A stretch of DNA of 43,484 nucleotides, taken from assembly GCA_002391625.1 (NCBI GenBank), contig DGFJ01000020.1:1-43484 (forward strand), given 5' to 3'. Origin of the DNA: Ruminococcaceae bacterium UBA3903 (GTDB lineage Bacteria; Bacillota; Clostridia; Oscillospirales; Acutalibacteraceae). The notes beneath the pieces were generated by a model. The model did no database searches, was not told the DNA's origin, and saw only the letters and a list, made by a program, of their open reading frames with translations. This document shows, piece by piece, positions 18,327 through 26,379 of this stretch. Every line of letters begins with the position of its first letter. The first letter of the stretch is position 1. The position numbers and the translations under genes are program-made.

Positions 18327-19332
18327 GTGTAGTCACCTCAAATCCCGCAGAGCGTATAACCCTGTTATAAACCGCCAAGCCTACTCCTGTTGGTTTAGGA
18401 CAATGAGCATACACAGCAGTTAACCCCATTTTGTCTAGGCTTCTTAAAGCGTCAAACAGGTTATGTGCCTGTGAAATATAGTCATCAGCCCTTCCCAGTG
18501 TAATATATGGAACATTTAAGGCTTTTATATCCTCATCAAAGCACAACGCACCTACACCATTGCCCTTATTGCTGTTTACATAATCAGTATATTTACAGCT
18601 GCTGGCTTTTATTAGCATAACGTGTGCTTTTGGTGCGTAATGCTTGTACTTCATACCAGGGCTTGACACCCTTGCACCCTCTGCCAGCTTGTTCATAACG
18701 CCATTATCTACTTGAATTTTCCCTATTACACCTTCAATTTCCTCTAGGGTAACTCCACCGGGACGCAATAATCTAGGCACACCCTCTGCCACTGTAATAA
18801 CAGTGGACTCTAAGCCCACCTCACACTGTCCTCCGTCTATGATAGCCGGTATTTTGCCCTTTAGATCCTTGAAAACGTGGTTTGCAGTGGTGGGGCTTGG
18901 GCTGCCTGAAAGGTTGGCGGACGGTGCAGCAATGGGAGTGTCTGCAGCTAAGATAAGTGCCTCTGCCACTGGGTGTGATGGGTAGCGTATAGCCACCGTG
19001 TCCAAGCCTGCACTAACCTCATTTGGGATAACCTCTGATTTTGGCATAACAATAGTTAAAGGGCCAGGCCAAAAATGCTCAGCCAAAAGCCTTGCCTTAT
19101 CTGAAAAGTCCGAGGTCAGCCTGTACACATCCTCAATTTTTGCAATATGAACAATCAGGGGGTTGTCCATCGGTCTGCCCTTTGCCTTAAAAATATTAGC
19201 AACGGCTGTACCGTTTAGTGCGTCTGCACCTAAACCATATACGGTTTCTGTAGGCATACCAACCAGCTCGCCATTTTTAATAAGCCTTGCCCCTATTTCT
19301 ATGTCCTGTGGCTGTAAAATTTTAGTGTCCAT
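18319..19332 (-). CDS. ywlC: Threonylcarbamoyl-AMP synthase (Sua5/YwlC type)
   Basis: Makes threonylcarbamoyl-AMP from threonine, bicarbonate and ATP for the t6A37 modification of tRNAs reading ANN codons. The N-terminal YrdC-like domain has MPTETVYGLGADAL, KAKGRPMDNPL and APSANLSGSPSPT. The extra C-terminal Sua5 domain (about residues 215-337) makes it the long Sua5/YwlC form (337 residues). It lies 9 nt after prfA. The usual prmC, often between prfA and this gene in Firmicutes, is not here. Confidence 0.94.
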   Translation of the reverse strand: MDTKILQPQDIEIGARLIKNGELVGMPTETVYGLGADALNGTAVANIFKAKGRPMDNPLIVHIAKIEDVYRLTSDFSDKARLLAEHFWPGPLTIVMPKSEVIPNEVSAGLDTVAIRYPSHPVAEALILAADTPIAAPSANLSGSPSPTTANHVFKDLKGKIPAIIDGGQCEVGLESTVITVAEGVPRLLRPGGVTLEEIEGVIGKIQVDNGVMNKLAEGARVSSPGMKYKHYAPKAHVMLIKASSCKYTDYVNSNKGNGVGALCFDEDIKALNVPYITLGRADDYISQAHNLFDALRSLDKMGLTAVYAHCPKPTGVGLAVYNRVIRSAGFEVTTLE

Positions 19333-19341
19333 TTTATTACC

Positions 19342-20418
19342 TTACTTTTCTAAGCCTTCCTGCAGCTTTTCTGCTCGGTCAGCTGTAATTAACGCATCTA
19401 TAATTTCATCTATATTGCCATTTAAAATATCGTCTAGTCTATATAGCGTAAGACCAATACGGTGGTCGGTTACTCTGCCCTGAGGGTAGTTATAGGTGCG
19501 TATTCGTTCGCTTCTGTCGCCTGTGCCTACCTGTGAACGTCTTTCCTGTGCTACGGCGTCTGCCTGCCTTTGCTGTTCTGCCTGCAGCAGGCGTGATTTC
19601 AGCACCTTCATCGCCTTATCCTTGTTTTTGTACTGGCTGCGCTCGTCCTGACACTCTACCACTACACCGGTAGGCAGGTGTGTTATTCGTATGGCAGATT
19701 CTGTTTTGTTAATGTGCTGACCCCCTGCACCGCTGCTGCGAAAGGTGTCTATTTGCAGGTCTGTTGGGTTTATTTCAAGCTCTACATCCTCCGCCTCTGG
19801 CAATACTGCCACGGTAACGGTAGAGGTGTGTATTCTTCCTTGAGTTTCAGTTTCTGGTACACGCTGTACACGGTGAACTCCGCTTTCAAATTTTAGGCGA
19901 GAAAAAGCACCCTCACCCACTATCATGAAGCTGACCTCCTTGTAACCACCAAGCTCTGTTTCATTGGCATTTACCAGTTCAGTTTTAAAGCCACGTTTTT
20001 CCGCATACATACTGTACATTCTGTACAGCACACCACAGAATAAAGCCGCCTCCTCACCTCCAGCGCCACCACGTATTTCCACAATGGTGTTTCGCTGGTC
20101 GTTAGGGTCCTTTGGCAACAGCAAAATCTTAATTTCACCTGCATATACTTCCATTTCTGCCCTAGCGTCTGAAAGCTCCTGCTCTACCATAGACCTAAAG
20201 TCCTTGTCCAAGCCACCATCGTTTAAAAGCTGTTTAGCCTCCTCGGCGGTTTCCTTAGCACCCCTGTACTGCCGATATTTTAATACCGTAGGCTCCAGCT
20301 CCTTAAGCTCCTTCATTATTTCCTGATATTTGTTAGGGTCAGCGGCTATGTCCGAGTCATACAGCTTATTGTTAAGCTCGTCATAGCGTTTATCTAAGGC
20401 TTCTAATCTATCAAACAT
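19342..20418 (-). CDS. prfA: Peptide chain release factor 1
   Basis: Reads UAG and UAA stop codons and triggers peptide release. 358 residues. The stop-codon recognition tripeptide of the PxT class appears as PET within RVPETETQGRIHTS, and the catalytic GGQ is in SGAGGQHINKTESA. The C-terminal region has TGDRSERIRTYNYPQGRVTD. RF2 would show SPF instead. It is first of the close-packed prfA-ywlC-coaE group. No gene for the GGQ methyltransferase PrmC is visible in the window. Confidence 0.97.
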   Translation of the reverse strand: MFDRLEALDKRYDELNNKLYDSDIAADPNKYQEIMKELKELEPTVLKYRQYRGAKETAEEAKQLLNDGGLDKDFRSMVEQELSDARAEMEVYAGEIKILLLPKDPNDQRNTIVEIRGGAGGEEAALFCGVLYRMYSMYAEKRGFKTELVNANETELGGYKEVSFMIVGEGAFSRLKFESGVHRVQRVPETETQGRIHTSTVTVAVLPEAEDVELEINPTDLQIDTFRSSGAGGQHINKTESAIRITHLPTGVVVECQDERSQYKNKDKAMKVLKSRLLQAEQQRQADAVAQERRSQVGTGDRSERIRTYNYPQGRVTDHRIGLTLYRLDDILNGNIDEIIDALITADRAEKLQEGLEK

Positions 20419-20479
20419 TTTTTATATTCTCCTTACAGTGTATTTTGCGTTAGCAGTTAGTTATACCACGAAAAGCCTT

Positions 20480-20503
20480 GCCCAACAAATTTATGTGTTG
20501 GGC
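20480..20503 (-). terminator. 8-bp hairpin between DUF951 gene and prfA
   Basis: GCCCAACA (20480-20487) and TGTTGGGC (20496-20503) form a perfect 8-bp stem with an 8-nt loop. On the minus strand only a broken T-rich tail follows, so it may act as a weak terminator or pause site 60 nt after the DUF951 stop. Confidence 0.4.
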
Positions 20504-20561
20504 TGTTCTTATATTATCCTTGTATAACCAAGTCCTATTAATCCTTAATATATCTGCAAGG

Positions 20562-20744
20562 CTACTCTCCACGAATAATTTTGCGTATGTTCTTTTCTAT
20601 TTTAGAGCGTGGCACCATAATCTCATGACCACAGCCCTCACATTTCAGCTTAAAATCCATACCAGAACGCAGTACAAGAAAGCGTTTTGATGAGCATGGA
20701 TGTGGCTTTTTCATTTCTAAAATATCGCCAACCCTTACGTCCAT
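20562..20744 (-). CDS. DUF951 family small zinc-ribbon-like protein
   Basis: 60 residues; matches DUF951 in length and in the pattern DVRVGDILEMKKPHPC, then KCEGCGHEIMVPRSK and KIIRGE at the end. Cysteines at about 17, 35 and 38 plus the nearby His suggest a metal site. GAGG lies nine nt upstream of the ATG. The family is widespread in Firmicutes, often near translation or DNA-maintenance genes; its function is not established. It sits between hflX and prfA on the same strand. Confidence 0.88.
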   Translation of the reverse strand: MDVRVGDILEMKKPHPCSSKRFLVLRSGMDFKLKCEGCGHEIMVPRSKIEKNIRKIIRGE

Positions 20745-20853
20745 TGTGACTGCCTCTTTTCCATATAATAATAGAAATTATACCATTTTTATACGCAATT
20801 AACAAGATTTGATTTTGTAGCATAAGGCAAGCATAACAAAAAAGCCAATGCCT

Positions 20854-22101
20854 TTATATAATGTAATCCTTAACCCTTGCAAACAATATTTCATCTACAA
20901 TTCCTGTTGCCATTATGCCCTGTGCTACATATTCCTCACTAAGCAGAGTACCGTGGGTGCGTATATCAGACAGCAAGCCACCCTTATCAAAGGGGATAAG
21001 CACCTTAACCTTCATAACCCGTACAGGCAGATTATCCTCCACCGCCTGTAACAGCTCATCTATTCCCATTGCATTTTTTGCACTAATTCTAACAGCGTTG
21101 CCTATCATAGGTATATCGCTGCCATTTTCAATTAAGTCCCACTTGTTTAGAACAGGTATAATAGGGCTGCCCTGACACCCCAGACTTTCCAATAAATCCT
21201 TTGTAACCTGTAGGTGCAGCTGTGCCTCGTCAGATGAGGCATCACATACATTTAATATAATATCAGCTGTGGCTGCCTCCTCCAGAGTTGACTTAAACGC
21301 TTCTACAAGGTGATGTGGCAAACGCCTAACCAAGCCAACCGTATCAATGAGCATTACCGTTACACCATCTGGCAGCTTTAGCCCACGAGCTGTAGGGTCA
21401 AGGGTGGCAAACAGCTTATCCTCTGCCAGCACACCTGCATCTGTTAGGCAGTTCATTAATGTAGATTTGCCTGCGTTGGTATAGCCAACAATAGCCACCG
21501 TTATTACGCCGTCCTTTTTTCTGTGATTCTTTAGCATTTCACGGTGGGCTTCAACGTCCCTTAGCTGTTCCTTTAGGGTTTCCATTTTTCGGCGGATATG
21601 CCGTTTGTCTGTTTCCAGCTTTGACTCGCCAGGGCCACGGGTGCCTATACCGCCTCCAAGGCGTGACAGCTCTACACCCTTACCGGTTAAACGTGGCAGC
21701 ATATAGTGCAGCTGTGCCAGCTCCACCTGTAGCTTGCCCTCCTTTGTTTTGGCACGCAAGGCAAAAATATCCAGTATAAGCATTGTGCGGTCTATGGTTC
21801 GTACATCTGTCACCTTTTCAATGTTCCTTATCTGTGTAGGTGACAGCTCACAATCAAACACAAGCAGGTCAATATCCTCTGCCTTACAATAGTCTGCTAT
21901 TTCCTCTAACCTGCCTGTTCCTACATATGTGGCGGTTTCAGGTCGCTCTTTTTTCTGTGTAAGTGTAGCCACTGGCTCTGCACCTGCACTTTTTGCCAGC
22001 TCCCACAGCTCGTCTAGGGAAGCCTTGGCATCATATTCACCTGTATCCACCGACACCAGCACTGCTCTGGTTGGTATTATTTCATTATCATGCAGCTCCA
22101 T
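20854..22101 (-). CDS. hflX: Ribosome-associated GTPase HflX
   Basis: GTPase that splits or rescues stalled 70S ribosomes under stress (known for E. coli and some Firmicutes). 415 residues. The N-terminal HflX domain ends with SRLGGGIGTRGPGESKLETD, followed by the G domain: G1 GYTNAGKST, G3 DTVGLVRRLP and G4 NKWD. The AAAAGGAG ribosome binding site supports the ATG. It is transcribed divergently from nadB, with a good promoter about 120 nt upstream. Confidence 0.96.
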   Translation of the reverse strand: MELHDNEIIPTRAVLVSVDTGEYDAKASLDELWELAKSAGAEPVATLTQKKERPETATYVGTGRLEEIADYCKAEDIDLLVFDCELSPTQIRNIEKVTDVRTIDRTMLILDIFALRAKTKEGKLQVELAQLHYMLPRLTGKGVELSRLGGGIGTRGPGESKLETDKRHIRRKMETLKEQLRDVEAHREMLKNHRKKDGVITVAIVGYTNAGKSTLMNCLTDAGVLAEDKLFATLDPTARGLKLPDGVTVMLIDTVGLVRRLPHHLVEAFKSTLEEAATADIILNVCDASSDEAQLHLQVTKDLLESLGCQGSPIIPVLNKWDLIENGSDIPMIGNAVRISAKNAMGIDELLQAVEDNLPVRVMKVKVLIPFDKGGLLSDIRTHGTLLSEEYVAQGIMATGIVDEILFARVKDYII

Positions 22102-22218
22102 ATAGTTTTTCTCCTTTTACTCATAAGAAAATAAAACCTTATGTTGACAGCCTTTTCGTAGAATTTTTTTAGAAAAAGCACACACCTGATATATTTGCCA
22201 AGATATAGTTTTAATCAT

Positions 22219-22246
22219 ATTCTAACAGGTAAGGTTTAAATGTCAA
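22219..22246 (-). promoter_or_regulatory. Sigma-A promoter for hflX
   Basis: Minus strand: perfect -35 TTGACA (22241-22246), 16-nt spacer, -10 TAGAAT (22219-22224; one mismatch to consensus). The predicted start near 22212 gives a leader of about 110 nt. Confidence 0.65.
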
Positions 22247-22311
22247 CAAAAATGATTTTAAATTTCTATTAACTTATTACATTTATACTGCCACGTATTT
22301 TAAAAAATATA

Positions 22312-22340
22312 TTTCATTTAGGGCTTTTTTATGATAAAAT
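22312..22340 (+). promoter_or_regulatory. Candidate sigma-A promoter for nadB-nadC
   Basis: Extended -10 TGATAAAAT with TAAAAT at 22335-22340, and a weak -35 TTTCAT (22312-22317) at 17-nt spacing. It lies about 70 nt before nadB. The extended -10 is the main support. Confidence 0.45.
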
Positions 22341-22407
22341 GTAAATTAATAATAAAACAACACTTTATTAGTTATCAAAAACAAGGATATCGAAAGGTTG
22401 TAAAAAC

Positions 22408-23889
22408 ATGAATAAACAATATGATGTTGTAATTGTAGGAACAGGTGTAGCGGGCTTGTATGGTGCGTTACAGTTTGACGATAATACAAACATCTTGGTA
22501 ATATCCAAAAGGAACGCCCCCTTGTCAAACAGCTCCTTGGCACAGGGCGGTATTGCTGCTGTTTTGGACCGCTCCAACGACGACCCAAGGCTGCACAAGG
22601 AGGATACCTTAATTGCCGGTAAATACAAAAACAATCCAATGGCTATTGATGTACTGGTAACCGAGGGCCCAGCTGATGTGCTAAAGCTTCGTGAGCTGGG
22701 TGTAGAGTTTGACACAGACGAAAATGGAAAAATGCTGTCCACCCTAGAGGCAGGTCACAGCCGTCACAGAATAGTCCACCACAAGGACTTTACAGGCAAG
22801 GCTATAACCGATATTCTAATAGCCACAGCTAAGAAAAAGAAAAACATAGACTTTGTAGAGGAAGCCCTAGTATTTTCAGTTGACAAGGCTGACAACGGTT
22901 TTTACCTAGGTATTTTAAAGGACGGTAGGGTATCTCAGGTTGGCTGTAGCTACTGCATTTTAGCAACAGGCGGTATTGGCAGAGTGTACAAGTACACTAC
23001 AAACTCCGCTATTGCAACAGGTGACGGTATAGCCTTAGCTAAAAAAATGGGTGCTACAATAAAACATTTAAGCCGTATCCAGTTTCACCCTACCGCCTTT
23101 GCCGCAGAGCATAACCGTGAACGTTTTTTAATTAGTGAGGCTGTTCGTGGAGAGGGTGCTGTGCTGTTAAACTGTAACGGCCAGCGTTTCGCCTTTGATT
23201 ATGATGTGCGTGGCGAGCTGGCTCCTCGTGATGTAGTGTCCAATGCTATAATGCTGGAAAGTGCCAAAACAAGCAGTGAGGATTTTTATCTGGATATTAC
23301 AGATAAACAGCCCAGTTTTTTACGCAACCGTTTCCCTATGATTTATGAGCGTTGTTTAGACGAGGGCATAGACATAACCAGGGACAGGATACCCGTATTT
23401 CCATGTCAGCACTACCTAATGGGTGGCATAGATGTAGACCTAATGGCACGCACCTCTATTGACAGGCTGTATGCCGCTGGTGAATGCTCCCATACTGGTG
23501 TACATGGTGCTAACAGGCTTGCCAGTAACTCCCTGTTAGAGGCGTTGGTGTTCTCTCGCCGTGCTGCCACTGATATTATGTGCCGTATGCAAAGGGGTGA
23601 ACAGGGTACGCTGGGCAATGCACCACAGCTGACCAGCCCACAGGGTGTTCCATTGCACAAGGGCATTCGTACAGAAATACGCAGTATTTTACAGAGCTGT
23701 TACTTTGTTATACCTAAGCCTGAGCTGTTCCCAGACAGTCTAAAGCGTTTACAGGAAATAGACAAGGACTTGAAAGCCACTAATTATGAGCTGACCTCTG
23801 ACTATATAGAGGCTAAAAGCTTAGCTGCCGTTGCCTTAACAATTTTGGAAGAGGTAACAGCAAAGCAAAACGCAGGGGAAGAAATTTAA
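22408..23889 (+). CDS. nadB: L-aspartate oxidase
   Basis: FAD enzyme oxidising aspartate to iminoaspartate, first step of de novo NAD synthesis; in anaerobes fumarate can serve as acceptor. 493 residues. The FAD-binding start is VVIVGTGVAGLYGAL, the NadB-type SNSSLAQGGIAAV follows, then ILATGGIGRVYKYTTN, QFHPTAF and AAGECSHTGVHGANRLASNS. The serine-rich SLAQGGIAA separates it from fumarate reductase flavoproteins. The AAAGG ribosome binding site supports the ATG. nadC follows after 19 nt; nadA (quinolinate synthase) is not in the window. Confidence 0.95.
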   Translation: MNKQYDVVIVGTGVAGLYGALQFDDNTNILVISKRNAPLSNSSLAQGGIAAVLDRSNDDPRLHKEDTLIAGKYKNNPMAIDVLVTEGPADVLKLRELGVEFDTDENGKMLSTLEAGHSRHRIVHHKDFTGKAITDILIATAKKKKNIDFVEEALVFSVDKADNGFYLGILKDGRVSQVGCSYCILATGGIGRVYKYTTNSAIATGDGIALAKKMGATIKHLSRIQFHPTAFAAEHNRERFLISEAVRGEGAVLLNCNGQRFAFDYDVRGELAPRDVVSNAIMLESAKTSSEDFYLDITDKQPSFLRNRFPMIYERCLDEGIDITRDRIPVFPCQHYLMGGIDVDLMARTSIDRLYAAGECSHTGVHGANRLASNSLLEALVFSRRAATDIMCRMQRGEQGTLGNAPQLTSPQGVPLHKGIRTEIRSILQSCYFVIPKPELFPDSLKRLQEIDKDLKATNYELTSDYIEAKSLAAVALTILEEVTAKQNAGEEI

Positions 23890-23908
23890 CGCCGAAAGGA
23901 TACATATT

Positions 23909-24742
23909 ATGGTTAATCAAATATACATAGACAGCATAATCCACACTGCATTACTAGAGGATATTAACTATTTGGACACCACCACCGACTACCTAATACC
24001 AAAGGAGCAGACCGATACTGCCCTTTTTTTGGCAAAGGCTGACGGTGTAATATGTGGCATAGACATAGCACTGCGTGTATTCCAGATTTTACAGCCCGAC
24101 TTTATTTCACAGGTTTTTAAAAATGACGGTGACACCGTACAAAAGGGCGATGTTATAGCCACCGTAACAGGACTAACCCGTACATTATTAAAGGGTGAGC
24201 GTACAGCCCTTAATCTGCTGCAGCATTTAAGCGGTATAGCCACTGAAACAGCACGCTGTGTAGAGCTGGTTAAGGGTACAAGGGCAAGCATTACAGACAC
24301 AAGAAAGACCCTGCCTGGGCTTAGACCCTTACAAAAGTATGCCGTTACCGTAGGCGGCGGCAGAAACCACCGTTACAATCTGTCTGACGCTGCTATGCTA
24401 AAGGACAACCACATAGACGCAGGCGGCGGCATTACAAAGGCTGTAGCAAGGCTAAAGGCACAGCTTGGTCATATGACAAAAATAGAGGTTGAGGTTCGTA
24501 ACCTTGATGAGCTGCGTGAGGCATTAGACGCCAATGTTGACGTTATAATGCTGGACAATATGTCCCCACAGCTAATGGCACAGGCAGTAAAAATAGCTGA
24601 CGGCAAGGCATTGCTGGAGGCATCTGGTGGCATTACCAGTGACACCATACGGGCAGTAGCCGAAAGCGGAGTAGATATTATATCAATAGGAGCATTAACT
24701 CACTCTGTTACAGCCTTTGATATTTCCCTAAAAATTCATTAA
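23909..24742 (+). CDS. nadC: Nicotinate-nucleotide pyrophosphorylase (quinolinate phosphoribosyltransferase)
   Basis: Converts quinolinate and PRPP to nicotinate mononucleotide, CO2 and pyrophosphate. 277 residues, normal size. Motifs are ERTALNLLQHLSGIAT, DTRKTLPGLRPLQKYAV, GGGRNHRYNLSDAAMLKDNH, EVEVRNLDEL and ALLEASGGI. The gene follows nadB in one transcription unit and ends 14 nt before a perfect terminator stem. The order nadB-nadC without nadA suggests the A gene is elsewhere or quinolinate is made or acquired otherwise. Confidence 0.96.
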   Translation: MVNQIYIDSIIHTALLEDINYLDTTTDYLIPKEQTDTALFLAKADGVICGIDIALRVFQILQPDFISQVFKNDGDTVQKGDVIATVTGLTRTLLKGERTALNLLQHLSGIATETARCVELVKGTRASITDTRKTLPGLRPLQKYAVTVGGGRNHRYNLSDAAMLKDNHIDAGGGITKAVARLKAQLGHMTKIEVEVRNLDELREALDANVDVIMLDNMSPQLMAQAVKIADGKALLEASGGITSDTIRAVAESGVDIISIGALTHSVTAFDISLKIH

Positions 24743-24756
24743 ATTTAATATACCTT

Positions 24757-24798
24757 GGGCGGTGAATACAAATTAACGTATTCACCGCCCATTTTTTT
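24757..24798 (+). terminator. Intrinsic terminator of nadBC
   Basis: GGGCGGTGAATAC (24757-24769) pairs perfectly with GTATTCACCGCCC (24778-24790), a 13-bp stem with an 8-nt loop, followed by A and seven T residues. It comes directly after nadC. Confidence 0.95.
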
Positions 24799-24799
24799 A

Positions 24800-24897
24800 C
24801 AGTTAAGGGCTTTGCCCTTAAAACCCACAAAGGCTCTGCCTTTTGAAACAGTTAAGGGCTTTGCCCTTAAAACCCACAAAGGCTCTGCCTTTTGAAA
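24800..24897. repeat. Two identical 49-bp tandem palindromic repeats
   Basis: Units 24800-24848 and 24849-24897 are identical at all 49 positions. Each holds two hairpins: TTAAGGGC-TTT-GCCCTTAA (8-bp stem) and AAAGGC-TCT-GCCTTT (6-bp stem). Neither strand offers a credible gene: the one open frame across it is made of the repeat and has no supporting start signal. Confidence 0.9.
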
Positions 24898-24899
24898 CC

Positions 24900-25550
24900 G
24901 TAAGCCTTTAAAAAGGCTTAACCTAAACCTAATTAAGCACATTTAAAGCTTTGGCTTTTGTAGCCCTAAGCCTTTAAAAAAACTTAACCTAAACCTAATT
25001 AAGCACATTTAAAGCTTTAGCTTTTGTAGCTGTAAGCCTTTAAAAAGGCTTAACCTAAACCTAATTAGGCACATTTAAGGCTTTAGCTTTTGTAGCTGTA
25101 AGCCTTTAAAAGGGCTTAACCTAAACCTAATTAGGCACATTTAAAGCTTTAGCTTTTGTAGCTGTAAGCCTTTAAAAGGGCTTAACCTAAACCTAATTAG
25201 GCACATTTAAGGCTTTAGCTTTTGTAGCTGTAAGCCTTTAAAAGGGCTTAACCTAAACCTAATTAGGCACATTTAAAGCTTTAGTTTTTGTAGTCCTAAG
25301 CCTTAATGGGCTTAAACTAAAACCTAATTAGGCACACTAAAGGCTTTAGCTTTTGTAGCTGTAAGCCTTAAAGGGCTTAACCTAAACCTAATTAAGCACA
25401 TTTAAAGCTTTAGCTTTTGTAGCTGTAAGCCTTTAAAAAGTCTTAACCTAAATCTAATTAAGCACATTTAAAGGTTTGGATTTTGTAGCTGTAAGCCTTA
25501 AAGGGCTTAACCTAACCCTAATTAGGCACACTAACGGCTTTATATACAGC
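24900..25550. repeat. Ten-copy tandem array, unit 64-66 bp, hairpin-rich
   Basis: Units begin at about 24900, 24966, 25032, 25098, 25164, 25230, 25296, 25361, 25425 and 25491. Each starts (G/C)TAAGCC and contains the arms AAGCC and GGCTT around a variable A/T loop, then AACCTAAACCTAATTA, then a stretch with AAAGCTTT and AGCTTTTGTAGC. The arms are kept in most units while loop length varies; CCTAATTAGG is palindromic in six units. There are no unique spacers, so it is not a CRISPR, and stop codons fill all frames. It lies between convergent nadC and the ABC-permease gene. Confidence 0.93.
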
Positions 25551-25560
25551 CTATAAATTT

Positions 25561-26379
25561 TTAATTACTATTTTTAACCTTGCCCACAATCCAAAACAAA
25601 ACAAAGGCAACGATATTGGTAGCTACTATGCTGGCGCCTGTTGGTGTTTCCAGCATATAAGAAGCAGACACACCAACTACAAAGCATACAACCGACAATA
25701 TAGCTGAACAAACAATAACCTTTTTAAAGGTTTTGCACACCCTCATTGAGGTTAAGGCAGGGAAAATAATCAGGCTGGAAATCAGCAGCGTTCCCATTAT
25801 TCTCATACCAAGTACAATAGTTAATGCAGTTAACAGTGCAATAACCATATTGTAAACATTGGTTTTAGTTCCTGTGGCACGAGCAAAGGTTTCGTCAAAG
25901 GTTACAGCGAAAATTCTGTTATAGCAGAAAATAAACAGTACAATAACCACCGCTGATAAAATCAAGCTAAGCACAGCGTCGCTGTCAGAGGTTGCCAAAA
26001 TACTGCCGAACAGATAGCTGTTTATGTCTGTGTTCATACCGTTAGCCATAGTGGCTATGATTACACCAATTGCCAAGGCACTGCTGGAAATAATGGCAAT
26101 GGCAGAGTCGCCGTTTATCTTGCTGTTTTCGCTTAACCTCAGCAGTAAAAATGCCGCTATCACTACAATAGGTACAGCCACATGTAAAGGTGCCAGATTA
26201 AAAGCTGCCGCTATCGCCAAAGCACCAAAGCCCACATGGGACAATCCGTCACCAATCATAGAATAGCGTTTCAGCACCAGACTGACGCCTAGCAATGCGG
26301 CACACAAAGCAACAGGTATGCCTACAACTAAGGCACGTATCATAAAGGAGTACGAAAACATCTCAAAAAAACCCTCCAT
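25561..26379 (-). CDS. znuB: Metal ABC transporter permease (ZnuB/MntB family)
   Basis: 272 residues with about eight or nine membrane helices; family signature GDGLSHVGFGALAI near residues 37-50 and the C-terminal half typical of ABC-3 permeases. These proteins import Zn2+ or Mn2+ with a substrate-binding lipoprotein. It lies immediately after the ATPase gene (adjacent stop and start). The binding protein gene is absent here, and the metal cannot be decided from the permease alone. The His/Cys-rich tail of the partner ATPase hints at zinc. Confidence 0.9.
   Translation of the reverse strand: MEGFFEMFSYSFMIRALVVGIPVALCAALLGVSLVLKRYSMIGDGLSHVGFGALAIAAAFNLAPLHVAVPIVVIAAFLLLRLSENSKINGDSAIAIISSSALAIGVIIATMANGMNTDINSYLFGSILATSDSDAVLSLILSAVVIVLFIFCYNRIFAVTFDETFARATGTKTNVYNMVIALLTALTIVLGMRIMGTLLISSLIIFPALTSMRVCKTFKKVIVCSAILSVVCFVVGVSASYMLETPTGASIVATNIVAFVLFWIVGKVKNSN

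Larger units (their letters stand above)
22102..22407. other. Divergent hflX/nadB control region
   Basis: 306 nt between divergently transcribed genes. It holds the hflX promoter (22219-22246), a candidate nadB promoter (22312-22340) and three inverted-repeat pairs: AAACCTTA at 22134-22141 with TAAGGTTT at 22230-22237; GTTGACA at 22143-22149 with TGTCAAC at 22241-22247; ACCTG at 22184-22188 with CAGGT at 22226-22230. The repeats overlap the hflX promoter and could be operators; no regulator is identified. Confidence 0.5.

Noticed and set aside
24745..24942. Minus-strand 65-codon open frame over the 49-bp repeats
   Set aside because: It overlaps the nadBC terminator, is composed of the tandem repeat and has no ribosome binding site.
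24900..25550. CRISPR array
   Set aside because: Units are contiguous 64-66 bp tandem copies with no unique spacers of constant length, and no cas gene is nearby. It is a minisatellite-like array.
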